From NCBI RefSeq assembly GCF_003112515.1, contig NZ_BEVZ01000002.1, forward strand, positions 1 to 64,000: a stretch of DNA of 64,000 nucleotides, read 5' to 3'. The stretch comes from Streptomyces fragilis. Lineage in GTDB: Bacteria > Actinomycetota > Actinomycetes > Streptomycetales > Streptomycetaceae. Both the position numbers and the translations under genes were made by a program. Of the stretch, positions 38,512 to 47,752 are shown piece by piece; the first letter of the stretch is position 1; each line of letters opens with the position of its first letter. The notes under the pieces were generated by a model that saw nothing but the letters and a program-made list of their open reading frames with translations, was not told the DNA's origin and did no database searches.

Positions 38512-39555
38512 GTGTCCGCCTCCCACGAGCCCGCCGCTGCCGCCGCTCTCCCGCTCCTGGTCGAGGGCGGGGTCCGCCGGTACGGCCGGCTTTCCTCGCG
38601 CCCGGCCCGCGTCAACCCGCTCGACGAGTTCACCGGGCTCGCGCGCCTGATGCGGCGGCCACGGCTGAAGGAGTGGGCCGGGTTCACGCTGCTGCACCCG
38701 GACGTCTGGTCGTCCCTGATCGTCCAGGACGCCCAGTACCTGGCCTCCTGCGAGATGTACGCCCACGACCGGCGCACCGGCGTCCTGCACCAGCACGCGG
38801 CCAACGCCCGCGGCGGCTGTGCCGAGCTGCCCGCGAACCTGCTGGACGGCGGGCACTGCTCCTTCGACCGGCCCGGCCACCGGATCGTCTACGACTTCGA
38901 CGCCCGGGCCGGCCGGCACACGATCCACGTCGACATCGCCGCCACCGGGTCCGCCCCGGCCTTCGGCGCCGAGCTGACCCTGGACGCCCGCGCCGCGAGC
39001 GCGCCCCTGTCGGTGAGCTCCCGGCTGCCGGGCGGCGGACGGATGTACACGCACAAGGCGGCCTTCCCCGTCGAGGGCGTGCTCCGGGCCGGCTCCGCCG
39101 AGTACGTCTTCGACGCAGGACGCGACCTCGCCGTCCTGGACGAGCACCGTTCCTTCCTGGCCTACCGCACCCGCTGGCTGTGGGGCACCTTCGCGCTGCC
39201 CACCGCCGACGGGGTGATCGGCGCCAACTTCGCCGACCGCCCCGAGCTGCCGGGCGAGCCCGAGGAGTCGGCGATCTGGGGCCCGGGCGTCTGCGAGCCG
39301 CTGGGTGAGATCTCCTTCACCCCCGAGCGCCCGGACGACGCCACCGCGCCCTGGCGGATCACCTCCCGGGACGGACGGCTGGACGTCTTCTTCGAACCGG
39401 AGGGCCGCAAGGAGGTCCGCCACCAGCTGGGGCTCCTGGCCATCGACTACTTCCAGATGTACGGCCGTTACCGGGGGGTGCTCCACGCGGGCGGCGCCGA
39501 GCACCGGATCGACGGGGTGCACGGCGTCTGCGAGTCGATGCGCGCCCGCCTGTGA
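38512..39555 (+). CDS. DUF2804 domain-containing protein
   Basis: A 347-residue protein of unknown function that matches the DUF2804 family as I remember it: an early [22 protein letters not shown] segment, [26 protein letters not shown], and the ending [35 protein letters not shown]. The fold is probably a beta-rich lipocalin-like barrel pair similar to AttH/CrtC relatives; this is inference. There is no signal peptide. GTG 38512 is used; GTG 38491 and ATG 38494 are in-frame alternatives and neither has a clear ribosome site. It precedes miaB by 58 bp. Confidence 0.72.
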   Translation: MSASHEPAAAAALPLLVEGGVRRYGRLSSRPARVNPLDEFTGLARLMRRPRLKEWAGFTLLHPDVWSSLIVQDAQYLASCEMYAHDRRTGVLHQHAANARGGCAELPANLLDGGHCSFDRPGHRIVYDFDARAGRHTIHVDIAATGSAPAFGAELTLDARAASAPLSVSSRLPGGGRMYTHKAAFPVEGVLRAGSAEYVFDAGRDLAVLDEHRSFLAYRTRWLWGTFALPTADGVIGANFADRPELPGEPEESAIWGPGVCEPLGEISFTPERPDDATAPWRITSRDGRLDVFFEPEGRKEVRHQLGLLAIDYFQMYGRYRGVLHAGGAEHRIDGVHGVCESMRARL

Positions 39556-39599
39556 CCGCGCGTCCCCGGGAGGCGTGCGGGGCGGGTCCGGCGCACCTT

Positions 39600-39605
39600 T
39601 ACCCT
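39600..39605 (+). promoter_or_regulatory. -10 element of a probable leaderless miaB transcript
   Basis: TACCCT ends 8 nt before ATG 39614, and no Shine-Dalgarno sequence lies between. Confidence 0.4.
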
Positions 39606-39613
39606 TGTGTCCC

Positions 39614-41167
39614 ATGAGCAGCATGGACCGGAGCGACGCGGTGAGCGGGGCAGTGGACGAGGCCGTCGTGGACACGGCGGTGGGTCTGAAGACCTACGAG
39701 GTACGCACCTACGGGTGCCAGATGAACGTCCACGACTCCGAGCGGCTCTCCGGGCTGCTCGAGGGCGCCGGTTACGTCCGCGCACCCGAGGGGTCGGACG
39801 GCGACGCGGACGTCGTCGTCTTCAACACCTGCGCCGTCCGCGAGAACGCCGACAACCGCCTCTACGGCAACCTCGGCCGCCTCGCGCCCCGGAAGGCCTC
39901 GCGCCCCGGCATGCAGATCGCCGTCGGCGGCTGCCTCGCCCAGAAGGACCGCGACACCATCGTCAAGAAGGCGCCCTGGGTGGACGTCGTCTTCGGCACG
40001 CACAACATCGGCAAGCTGCCCGTCCTGCTGGAGCGCGCCCGCGTCCAGGAGGAGGCGCAGGTCGAGATCGCCGAGTCGCTCGAGGCGTTCCCCTCCACGT
40101 TGCCCACCCGCCGCGAGAGCGCCTACGCGGCCTGGGTGTCGATCTCCGTCGGCTGCAACAACACCTGCACCTTCTGCATCGTCCCGGCGCTGCGCGGCAA
40201 GGAGAAGGACCGCCGCACCGGCGACATCCTCGCCGAGATCGAGGCGCTGGTCGCCGAGGGCGTCTCGGAGATCACCCTGCTCGGCCAGAACGTCAACGCC
40301 TACGGCTCCGACATCGGCGACCGCGAGGCGTTCAGCAAGCTGCTGCGGGCCTGCGGGAAGATCGAGGGCCTGGAGCGGGTCCGCTTCACCTCGCCGCACC
40401 CGCGGGACTTCACCGACGACGTGATCGCCGCGATGGCCGAGACGCCGAACGTGATGCCGCAGCTGCACATGCCGCTGCAGTCCGGCTCCGACACCGTCCT
40501 CAAGGCGATGCGCCGCTCCTACCGGCAGGAGCGGTACCTGGGGATCATCGAGAAGGTGCGGGCCGCGATCCCGCACGCGGCGATCACCACCGACATCATC
40601 GTGGGCTTCCCCGGCGAGACCGAGGAGGACTTCGAGCAGACGCTGCACGTGGTCCGCGAGGCGCGGTTCGCGCAGGCCTTCACCTTCCAGTACTCCAAGC
40701 GGCCCGGCACCCCGGCGGCCACCATGGAGGACCAGATCCCCAAGGAGGTCGTCCAGGCGCGCTACGAGCGGCTGGTCGCCCTGCAGGAGGAGATCTCCTG
40801 GGACGAGAACAAGAAGCAGGTCGGCCGGACGCTGGAGCTCATGGTCGCCGAGGGTGAGGGCCGCAAGGACGGCGCGACGCGGCGGCTGTCCGGGCGGGCG
40901 CCCGACAACCGGCTCGTCCACTTCACCAAGCCGGACGAGGAGGTGCGGCCGGGTGACGTGGTGACCGTCGAGGTCACCTACGCGGCGCCGCACCACCTGC
41001 TGGCGGAGGGGCCCGTGCTGGCGGTCCGCCGGACGCGGGCGGGCGACGCGTGGGAGAAGCGGAACGCGGCCGAGGCCGCCAAGCCGGCGGGCGTCATGCT
41101 CGGCCTCCCCGGCATCGGCGCCCCCGCCCCGAGCCCGGCTCCGGCATCCGCCTGCGGCTGCGACTGA
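39614..41167 (+). CDS. miaB: tRNA-2-methylthio-N6-dimethylallyladenosine synthase MiaB
   Basis: A radical-SAM methylthiotransferase that converts i6A37 to ms2i6A37 in tRNAs reading U-initial codons. The 517-residue protein has the UPF0004 domain ([13 protein letters not shown] with Cys35; [17 protein letters not shown]), the radical-SAM motif CNNTCTFC (Cys181, Cys185, Cys188) and a C-terminal TRAM domain (about 405-475). QMN after the first Cys separates MiaB from RimO. The last 30 residues are Ala/Pro-rich and end in CGCD. miaA, which makes its substrate, lies 1.4 kb downstream. Confidence 0.96.
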   Translation: MSSMDRSDAVSGAVDEAVVDTAVGLKTYEVRTYGCQMNVHDSERLSGLLEGAGYVRAPEGSDGDADVVVFNTCAVRENADNRLYGNLGRLAPRKASRPGMQIAVGGCLAQKDRDTIVKKAPWVDVVFGTHNIGKLPVLLERARVQEEAQVEIAESLEAFPSTLPTRRESAYAAWVSISVGCNNTCTFCIVPALRGKEKDRRTGDILAEIEALVAEGVSEITLLGQNVNAYGSDIGDREAFSKLLRACGKIEGLERVRFTSPHPRDFTDDVIAAMAETPNVMPQLHMPLQSGSDTVLKAMRRSYRQERYLGIIEKVRAAIPHAAITTDIIVGFPGETEEDFEQTLHVVREARFAQAFTFQYSKRPGTPAATMEDQIPKEVVQARYERLVALQEEISWDENKKQVGRTLELMVAEGEGRKDGATRRLSGRAPDNRLVHFTKPDEEVRPGDVVTVEVTYAAPHHLLAEGPVLAVRRTRAGDAWEKRNAAEAAKPAGVMLGLPGIGAPAPSPAPASACGCD

Positions 41168-41258
41168 CCCCTCACGGTCACGAGGCCACCGCGCCGCGGC
41201 CCGGCGTTCGCGACGCCCGCGGTGCGGGGAGGCCTCGGCGCGGGGGGAGGGCGAGGGT

Positions 41259-41264
41259 TACGCT
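41259..41264 (+). promoter_or_regulatory. -10 element of a leaderless transcript
   Basis: TACGCT ends exactly 6 nt before ATG 41271, placing the transcript start at the A of the start codon. Confidence 0.5.
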
Positions 41265-41270
41265 GCGATC

Positions 41271-41987
41271 ATGCTTGTCGCCGCCGCCGTGTGCCCCTGC
41301 CCCCCGCTGCTCGTGCCCGACGTCTCCCAGGGCGCCGCGCCCGAGCTGGAGCCGCTGCGCGCCGCCTGCGACGAGGCGGTGACCGCACTGGTCGAGGCGA
41401 AGCCCGACCTGGTCGTCGTGGTGGGCCCCGGAGAGCGCGACGCCGTGCACGAGGCCGGCGCCACCGGCTCCTTCCGCGGCCACGGCGTTCCGCTGGACGT
41501 CACGCTGGGGGAGCCGGACCGGCACCCGGGCGGTGCGGACACGCCGCTGCCGCTTTCGCTCACCGTCGGCGCCTGGCTGCTGGCCCGCTCCGCCTGGCGC
41601 GGGCCCGTCCGCGCGTTCGAGGCCGCCGCGACGGGCGACCCCGCCACGCGTCGCGCCCACGGTGCGGAGATCGCCGGGTGGGCGGGCCGTGTCGGCCTGC
41701 TGGTGATGGGCGACGGCAGCGCCCGCCGGGACCTCAAGGCCCCCGGTTACCTGGACGAGCGCGCCGCGCCGCTGGACGCCCGGATCTCCGCCGCGCTCGC
41801 CTCGGGCGACAGGGAGGGCTTCCTCGCCGGACTCGACGAGGAGACCGCCCGCGACCTGATGGTCTCCGGCCGCCCCGCCTGGCAGGTGCTCACCGGCGCG
41901 GGCGCGGGCGGCGGCCTTGGCCGCCACCGCCTGCTGCACGACGACGCCCCCTACGGGGTGGGCTACTTCGTGGCGTCCTGGACCTGA
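41271..41987 (+). CDS. class III extradiol dioxygenase-like (LigB-fold) protein
   Basis: A 238-residue protein resembling the LigB/MEMO fold. The start MLVAAAVCPCPPLLVPDVSQG aligns with the family's first strand, but the segment that usually reads HPPLL has CPPLL, so a usual metal ligand seems replaced by Cys. Later VGPGERDAVHEAG, GDGSARRD and the ending APYGVGYFVASW fit the fold. A dioxygenase role is therefore doubtful. It lies between miaB and miaA. A leaderless promoter precedes it. Homologues in this position are common in Streptomyces as I recall, and none has a known role. Confidence 0.7.
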   Translation: MLVAAAVCPCPPLLVPDVSQGAAPELEPLRAACDEAVTALVEAKPDLVVVVGPGERDAVHEAGATGSFRGHGVPLDVTLGEPDRHPGGADTPLPLSLTVGAWLLARSAWRGPVRAFEAAATGDPATRRAHGAEIAGWAGRVGLLVMGDGSARRDLKAPGYLDERAAPLDARISAALASGDREGFLAGLDEETARDLMVSGRPAWQVLTGAGAGGGLGRHRLLHDDAPYGVGYFVASWT

Positions 41988-42092
41988 GGGTGCCTTGGAC
42001 CTCGCGGCGTTCCGGACCTGACGGCGTCCCGGACCTGACCGATCCGGCGCACCCGGCGGAACTGGTCAGGAGGCCGACCGGGACCTGACCGG

Positions 42093-42437
42093 TCAGTACC
42101 CCGGCGGCGGCGAGGACGGCGGCGTCGTGCCCCCGTCGCCGCTCTCCGGGCGCCGCACCGGACCCGGACCCTCCTCGCCGGTCATCCCGGTGGCCGGCCC
42201 GGCGCCGTGTCCGTGGTGGCCCGGCCTCGGCTCCGCCATGCGGGCCGCCGCCTCCTTGGCCTTGCCGGTACCCCGCTCGATCTTGTCCGCGTACTTGCCC
42301 TTGGTGCGCTCGTCGACCTTCCGCGCGGCCTTGTCGATGCCGTCCTGGATCTTCTCCTGGTTCCGCGAGGCGAGGTCGTTGACCTTCTCCTTCGCGGGAC
42401 CGAGCTTGTTCTTCAGGTTGTCGAGGAAACCACTCAT
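42093..42437 (-). CDS. MT0933-like antitoxin family protein
   Basis: A 114-residue, highly charged, helical protein: MSGFLDNLKNKLGPAKEKVNDLASRNQEKIQDGIDKAARKVDERTKGKYADKI matches the short antitoxin family typified by M. tuberculosis MT0933. The last 45 residues are Pro/Gly/His-rich and low complexity. No toxin-like gene is adjacent, so the name reflects family only; such proteins may simply be stress proteins with repeated amphipathic helices. The start ATG 42437 is preceded by GGCGGACG. It is divergent from miaA. Confidence 0.78.
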   Translation of the reverse strand: MSGFLDNLKNKLGPAKEKVNDLASRNQEKIQDGIDKAARKVDERTKGKYADKIERGTGKAKEAAARMAEPRPGHHGHGAGPATGMTGEEGPGPVRRPESGDGGTTPPSSPPPGY

Positions 42438-42580
42438 CGTCCGCCTGCCCGCCTTCCGTGGGGTCGGTACACACCTGTCCGTTTCACACCGTACGTATGC
42501 CTCCCGGGACCGGCCGGATGCGCGCGTCCGACCGAGGCACCGCGGTCCGGAGCGCCGCCGGGGTTTGGGAGACTGGGGCC

Positions 42581-43519
42581 GTGAGCAGTACTCGTCCCAC
42601 CCCGCGCGTCATCGCCGTCGTCGGTCCCACCGCCGCCGGCAAGTCCGACCTGGGCGTCTTCCTCGCCCAGCGGCTCGGCGGCGAGGTGATCAACGCCGAC
42701 TCCATGCAGCTCTACCGGGGCATGGACATCGGCACCGCCAAGCTGACGCCCGAGGAGCGCGGCGGGATCACGCACCACCTGCTGGACATCTGGGACGTCA
42801 CCGTCGCCGCCAGCGTGGCCGAGTACCAGAAGCTGGCCCGCGCGCGCATCGACGCGCTGCTCGCCGAGGGCCGCTGGCCGGTCCTGGTCGGCGGCTCGGG
42901 GCTGTACGTGCGCGGCGCGGTCGACCGCATGGAGTTCCCCGGCACCGACCCGCGGGTCCGGGCCCGTCTCGAGGCGGAGCTGGAGCAGCACGGCCCCGGC
43001 CCGCTGCACGCACGGCTGGCCGCCGCCGACCCCGACGCCGCCGCCGTGATCCTCCCCTCGAACGGCCGCCGGATCGTCCGCGCGCTCGAGGTCGTCGAGA
43101 TCACCGGGAAGCCCTTCACCGCCAACCTGCCCGGCCACGAGTCGGTGTACGACACCGTGCAGATCGGCGTGGACGTGCCCCGGCCGGAGCTGGACGAGCG
43201 GATCGCCCGCCGTGTCGACCGGATGTGGGACGCCGGACTGGTCGCGGAGGTGGAGGCGCTGGAGGCACAGGGGTTGCGTGAGGGGCGCACGGCGTCCCGG
43301 GCGCTCGGCTACCAGCAGATCCTCGCAGCGCTGGCGGGGGAGTGCGCCGAGGACGAGGCGCGCGCCGAGACCGTCCGCGCGACCAAACGCTTCGCGCGCC
43401 GCCAGGATTCGTGGTTCAGGCGCGACCCGCGGGTGCATTGGCTCAGTGGGGCAGCCGCCGACGCCGCCGAGTTGCCCGGGCGGGCGCTCGCCCTGCTCGA
43501 ACGGCCGGTTACAGCCTGA
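42581..43519 (+). CDS. miaA: tRNA dimethylallyltransferase MiaA
   Basis: MiaA adds the dimethylallyl group to A37 of tRNA, the step before MiaB. The 312-residue protein has a P-loop GPTAAGKSD (15-23), the DSMQLYRGMDIGTAKLT substrate loop, HHLLDIWDV, VGGSGLYVRG and the RKR-type C-terminal helix TKRFARRQDSWFRRDPRVHW. GTG 42581 follows GAGACT by 6 nt, consistent with a leaderless start. It is divergent from the antitoxin-like gene and followed 101 nt later by a membrane protein gene. Confidence 0.96.
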   Translation: MSSTRPTPRVIAVVGPTAAGKSDLGVFLAQRLGGEVINADSMQLYRGMDIGTAKLTPEERGGITHHLLDIWDVTVAASVAEYQKLARARIDALLAEGRWPVLVGGSGLYVRGAVDRMEFPGTDPRVRARLEAELEQHGPGPLHARLAAADPDAAAVILPSNGRRIVRALEVVEITGKPFTANLPGHESVYDTVQIGVDVPRPELDERIARRVDRMWDAGLVAEVEALEAQGLREGRTASRALGYQQILAALAGECAEDEARAETVRATKRFARRQDSWFRRDPRVHWLSGAAADAAELPGRALALLERPVTA

Positions 43520-43620
43520 TCACGTGATGGCATCGGGACGCTCCGGGCGTCATCGGGGCCCCGGGCGGCGTGCCATCATCGTGATCCGATCGACCAGTGA
43601 AGTCCCAGTCAGGAGGGCGC

Positions 43621-44211
43621 GTGGCGATGGAGGCCGGCCCTCGCGACACCGCACACGGGAGGCAGGTCGCCGATGGTGACCGGGGGCGCGACGACGCCCC
43701 GGCGCCCGGTGCGACGGACCTGCCCGGTGCGCCGTCCGCGCGCGCCACGGACGACCTGTTCCCCACCCAGGGGCTCGGCGAGCCGACGGCTCCGGACGCC
43801 GACGACGACGGCGTGGGCGACGAGGACGGCGTGAGCGACGACGGCCCGCCGCCCGAGGAGATGTTCTCCGGCCCCGAGGTCGAGATCGAGCTGCGCCCGC
43901 GCCGGCGGCTGAGCGCCTGGCACCTCGCCCCCGTGGTGGGGCTGGCGGCCGCGGGCTCCCTGATGTTCGCCTTCCCGCTCGCCTTCGACTTCGGCGACAG
44001 CGGTGCGGTGATCGCCATGCTGGGCGTGCTGATCTGCTCCTGCGCGGCCGGCTGGGGCCTGGTCGCCGCCCGCAGGGTCGGCCAGAACTGGCCCGGCCTG
44101 CCGCCGCGCGGCTCCGGCCGCCGGCCCGACTGGCGGGTCGCTCTGGCCTACGCGGTGATCGTGGCCGCCGTGGTCCTGCTCGCGGTCTGGCGCGTCGCCC
44201 GCCTGCGGTGA
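43621..44211 (+). CDS. hypothetical membrane protein
   Basis: A 196-residue protein with an acidic, disordered N terminus (1-95, rich in Asp/Gly/Pro) and three hydrophobic helices (about 102-122, 127-147 and 172-192). AGGAGGG lies 4 nt before GTG 43621; ATG 43627 in frame is possible. I recognise no family. It sits between miaA and dapF in the same direction, but dapF has its own leaderless promoter. The long acidic tail is probably on the cytosolic side. Confidence 0.78.
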   Translation: MAMEAGPRDTAHGRQVADGDRGRDDAPAPGATDLPGAPSARATDDLFPTQGLGEPTAPDADDDGVGDEDGVSDDGPPPEEMFSGPEVEIELRPRRRLSAWHLAPVVGLAAAGSLMFAFPLAFDFGDSGAVIAMLGVLICSCAAGWGLVAARRVGQNWPGLPPRGSGRRPDWRVALAYAVIVAAVVLLAVWRVARLR

Positions 44212-44282
44212 ACGCACCCGCCGTCCGGCCCCGGACACCCGGCGGCCCCGGCCGTCAGGCGTCACCGGCCGCGGCCAGGCCG

Positions 44283-44288
44283 TACGAT
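44283..44288 (+). promoter_or_regulatory. -10 element of a leaderless dapF transcript
   Basis: TACGAT ends 6 nt before ATG 44295. A weak AAGG lies in the gap, so either mode of initiation is possible. Confidence 0.45.
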
Positions 44289-44294
44289 CGAAGG

Positions 44295-45191
44295 ATGAGC
44301 ACGCGGATCGCCTTCCTCAAGGCCCACGGCACCGAGAACGACTTCGTGATCGTGCCGGACCCCGAGAACTCCGTGGACCTGCCCCCCGCCGCCGTCGCCG
44401 CGCTGTGCGACCGCCGGGCGGGGATCGGCGGGGACGGGCTGCTGCACGTGGTGCGTTCGGCCGCCCACCCGGAGGCGCGGGAGATGGCCGGCGAGGCCGA
44501 GTGGTTCATGGACTACCGCAACGGCGACGGCTCGGTCGCCGAGATGTGCGGCAACGGCGTCCGCGCCTTCGCCCGCTACCTTCAGCACGCCGGGCACGTC
44601 ACGGCCGGCGAGCTGGCGGTGGCCACCCGCGGCGGGGTGAAGACCGTGCACCTGGCCAAGGACGGCGACGTCACCGTGCGCATGGGCCGCGCGGTGCTCC
44701 CCGAGGGAGAGGTGACCGTCTCGGTCGACGGCCGCAGCTGGCCCGCCCGGAACGTCAACATGGGCAACCCCCACGCGGTCGCCTTCGTGGAGGACCTCGC
44801 GCACGCCGGAAGCCTGTTCACCGCGCCGCCGTTCGCCCCGGCCTCCGCCTATCCGGACGGCGTGAACGTCGAGTTCGTGGTCGACCGAGGACCACGCCAC
44901 GTCGCCATGCGGGTGCACGAGCGCGGCTCCGGCGAGACCCGCTCCTGCGGAACCGGCGCCTGTGCCGTGGCCGTCGCCACGGCCCGCCGGGACGGCGCGG
45001 ACCCGGCCGTCACCGGCACCCCCGTGACGTACACGGTGGACCTGCCCGGCGGCCGCCTGGTGATCACCGAACATCCGGACGGCGAGATCGAGATGACCGG
45101 CCCCGCGGAGATCGTCGCCGAGGGGCAGATCGACGCCGACTGGCTCGAACGGGCCACCGCCGCGAAGACTCCGGAGGTCCGGAACGCATGA
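44295..45191 (+). CDS. dapF: diaminopimelate epimerase
   Basis: DapF interconverts LL- and meso-diaminopimelate for lysine synthesis; Streptomyces cell wall uses LL-DAP, so it controls the branch to lysine. The 298-residue protein has the two mirror-image domains with catalytic Cys85 (MCGNGVRAFARY) and Cys218 (RSCGTGACAVAVA), and the HGTENDFVIV start is typical. Its stop overlaps a small 43-codon frame by ATGA. Confidence 0.96.
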   Translation: MSTRIAFLKAHGTENDFVIVPDPENSVDLPPAAVAALCDRRAGIGGDGLLHVVRSAAHPEAREMAGEAEWFMDYRNGDGSVAEMCGNGVRAFARYLQHAGHVTAGELAVATRGGVKTVHLAKDGDVTVRMGRAVLPEGEVTVSVDGRSWPARNVNMGNPHAVAFVEDLAHAGSLFTAPPFAPASAYPDGVNVEFVVDRGPRHVAMRVHERGSGETRSCGTGACAVAVATARRDGADPAVTGTPVTYTVDLPGGRLVITEHPDGEIEMTGPAEIVAEGQIDADWLERATAAKTPEVRNA

Positions 45192-45319
45192 AACCGGGTG
45201 GAAGGGGACAGTCGGAGGCGGTGAGGGTGTTCGCGGCCCGCACGGGGCGCACCACGCCGCAGAGTCCGTCTCCTTCCCTCGAACGGGTGATCCCGTTCAC
45301 GCTCGGCGAGAGGCGGTGA
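45188..45319 (+). CDS. possible 43-residue peptide coupled to dapF
   Basis: A short frame whose ATG overlaps the dapF stop (ATGA): MKPGGRGQSEAVRVFAARTG then a Thr/Ser/Pro stretch and LERVIPFTLGERR. It is basic and has no membrane helix. Codon usage looks similar to neighbours, but the frame is too short to judge and may be chance. Confidence 0.2.
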   Translation: MKPGGRGQSEAVRVFAARTGRTTPQSPSPSLERVIPFTLGERR

Positions 45320-45345
45320 ACCGCACGTGGTGGGCTCGATAGCAT
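45317..45345 (+). promoter_or_regulatory. candidate promoter of the RSH gene
   Basis: TGAACC (45317-45322), a 17-base spacer and TAGCAT (45340-45345), about 95 nt before the start codon. Confidence 0.4.
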
Positions 45346-45439
45346 CAAGCACCGGTCCGGACGGGGGATCGACACCGCACCCCTGGCCGTGTCGCCTCTC
45401 GGGCTTCCCGTCCGCCGGTCGACGCAGCCGGAGGTGCCG

Positions 45440-47635
45440 ATGAGCGCGGAGGCCACGAACGCCGCGACCCCAGGGGCCGTGACGCCCGTACCGCAGAGCC
45501 CGCCGGCTCCCCGCCGGCGCTCCAGGTCCAGACTCGACCTGAGGCGGCTCGGCCGGGCCGCCCTACTCGGCCCCACCGGCCGCGACCGGCTGCCCGACGC
45601 CATCGGCCACGTCGCCGAGGCCCACCGCGCGCACTTCCCCGAGGCCGACCTCGAGCCGCTGCGCCGCGCCTACGTGCTGGCCGAGTCCTCGCACCGCGGG
45701 CAGATGCGCAAGAGCGGCGAGCCGTACATCACCCATCCCCTCGCGGTGACCCTGATCCTCGCCGAACTCGGCGCCGAGACGACGACGTTGACGGCCTCGC
45801 TGCTGCACGACACGGTGGAGGACACCGCCGTCACCCTGGAGCAGGTGCGCGCCGAGTTCGGCGAGGAGGTCTCCTACCTGGTCGACGGCGTCACCAAGCT
45901 GGAGAAGGTCGACTACGGCGCGGCCGCCGAGCCCGAGACCTTCCGCAAGATGCTCGTCGCCACCGGCAACGACGTCCGCGTGATGTCGATCAAACTCGCC
46001 GACCGGCTGCACAACATGCGCACCCTCGGCGTGATGCGGCGCGAGAAGCAGGAACGCATCGCCAAGGTCACCCACGAGGTGCTGATCCCGCTCGCCGAAC
46101 GACTCGGCGTGCAGGTGCTCAAGACCGAGCTGGAGGACCTGGTCTTCGCCGTCCTCCACCCCGAGGAGTACGAGCGCACCCGGGAGCTGATCGCCGGCAA
46201 CGCGGCCGCCGCGGAGGACCCGCTGGCCGAGATGGCCGAGTCGGTGCGCGCGGTGCTGCGCGAGGCCGACATCCCCGCCGAGGTCGTCATCCGGCCGCGG
46301 CACTCCGTCTCGGTGCACCGGGTGTCCGTCAAACGCGGGCAGTTGAGGGGCACCGACTTCGGACGGCTGCTGGTCCTGGTGAACGAGGACGCCGACTGCT
46401 ACGGCGTGCTCGGCGAGCTCCACACCTGTTTCACCCCGGTCGTCTCGGAGTTCAAGGACTTCATCGCGGTCCCCAAGTTCAACCTCTACCAGTCGCTGCA
46501 CACCGCGGTCGCCCGGGAGGACGGCCAGGTCGCCGAGGTCCTCATCCGCACGCACCGGATGCACCAGTTCGCCGAGGCGGGCGTCATCGCCCTGGGCAAC
46601 CCCCATGTGGCGCCCCCCGGTTCGGACGACCAGGGCGAGGGCGGCGAGCGCGACCGGGCGGACGGGGAGCGTCCTGACGGCGAGCGGGCGGACCCGACGC
46701 GTCCGGGCTGGCTGGACCGGCTGCTGGCCTGGCAGGCCGCCGCCCCCGACACCGACATCTTCTGGTCCACGCTCCGGCAGGACCTCGCCCAGGACCGCGA
46801 GATCACCGTCTTCCGCGCCGACGGCGGCGCCCTGGGCCTCCCCGAGGGCTCCACCTGCGTGGACGCCGCCTACGCCCAGTACGGCGAGGACGCCCACTCC
46901 TGTATCGGCGCCCGCGTCAACGGACGCCTCGCCGCCCTCGGGACGGTGCTGCGCGACGGTGACCGGGTGCAGCTGCTGATGGGCCAGGACCCGGCCTCCG
47001 AACCCTCCCGCGAATGGCTCGACCACGCCCGGACGCCGACCGCGCGCATCGCCATCCAGCGCCGGCTGGCCGCCCGGGCCGCCGAGGCACCCGCCGGCGA
47101 GACGCCCGCCGACGCCCGTGCCGACGAGGCGATCCGCGAGGTCCCGCCCGCCCCCGAGCCCTCCGTGGAGCCGGACGCGTCCTTCCGCGGCACCGGCGTG
47201 CTCAGCGACCGACCGGGCCTCCCCGTCCGGCTGGCGGGCTGCTGCACGCCCGTCCCGGGCGACGAGATCGTCGGCTTCACCGTGCGCGGCGGCGCCGTCG
47301 CCGCGCACCGGGCGGACTGCGCCACCGCGGTGCGGATGCTCGGCACGGGCCGTGAGCAGGTCGCCGTCCACTGGGGCGAGACCACCGCCGCCCGGGTCAC
47401 CCTGGTCGCCGAGTCCTTCGGCCGGCCGCACCTGCTGGCCGACCTCACCGAGGCGATCGCCGCCGAGGGCGTGGACATCGTCTCCGCCACCGTGGAGCCG
47501 CCGGTCCGCCAGCGGGTCCGCCACACCTACACGCTGCACCTGCCCGACGCGGGCCACCTGTCCGCGCTGATGCGGGCCATGCGGGACGTGCCCGGCGTCT
47601 TCGACGTCAGCCGCGCCGCCTCCGCCGCGCAGTGA
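45440..47635 (+). CDS. rshA: RelA/SpoT-homologue (p)ppGpp enzyme (RshA)
   Basis: A 731-residue long RSH protein. The HD hydrolase domain is intact (about 70-220; PYITHPLAV, LLHDTVEDT, ADRLHNMRTL). The synthetase domain (about 260-400) keeps RPRH, the DFG aspartate and the G-loop EFKDFIAVPKFNLYQSLHT, but the usual lysine of the RxKH-x-x-S-x-x-x-K motif is not in place. TGS (about 450-515; ITVFRADGGALGLPEGSTCVDAAYAQYGEDAHSCIGARVNG) and ACT (about 650-730) domains follow. S. coelicolor has both relA and rshA; position beside dapF points to rshA. GGAGG 5 nt before ATG 45440 sets the start; frames upstream lack one. Confidence 0.92.
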   Translation: MSAEATNAATPGAVTPVPQSPPAPRRRSRSRLDLRRLGRAALLGPTGRDRLPDAIGHVAEAHRAHFPEADLEPLRRAYVLAESSHRGQMRKSGEPYITHPLAVTLILAELGAETTTLTASLLHDTVEDTAVTLEQVRAEFGEEVSYLVDGVTKLEKVDYGAAAEPETFRKMLVATGNDVRVMSIKLADRLHNMRTLGVMRREKQERIAKVTHEVLIPLAERLGVQVLKTELEDLVFAVLHPEEYERTRELIAGNAAAAEDPLAEMAESVRAVLREADIPAEVVIRPRHSVSVHRVSVKRGQLRGTDFGRLLVLVNEDADCYGVLGELHTCFTPVVSEFKDFIAVPKFNLYQSLHTAVAREDGQVAEVLIRTHRMHQFAEAGVIALGNPHVAPPGSDDQGEGGERDRADGERPDGERADPTRPGWLDRLLAWQAAAPDTDIFWSTLRQDLAQDREITVFRADGGALGLPEGSTCVDAAYAQYGEDAHSCIGARVNGRLAALGTVLRDGDRVQLLMGQDPASEPSREWLDHARTPTARIAIQRRLAARAAEAPAGETPADARADEAIREVPPAPEPSVEPDASFRGTGVLSDRPGLPVRLAGCCTPVPGDEIVGFTVRGGAVAAHRADCATAVRMLGTGREQVAVHWGETTAARVTLVAESFGRPHLLADLTEAIAAEGVDIVSATVEPPVRQRVRHTYTLHLPDAGHLSALMRAMRDVPGVFDVSRAASAAQ

Positions 47636-47752
47636 GCCGGCCCGGCCGGGCGAGGCCGCGGGCGTCGCGTGTGTGACACGGCCGGAACCCGTTCGGGTGG
47701 GAAGGACGCGAGTCGTTCCCGCGGCGGGTACCGGTCCTGGTAGCCGTGGGGG

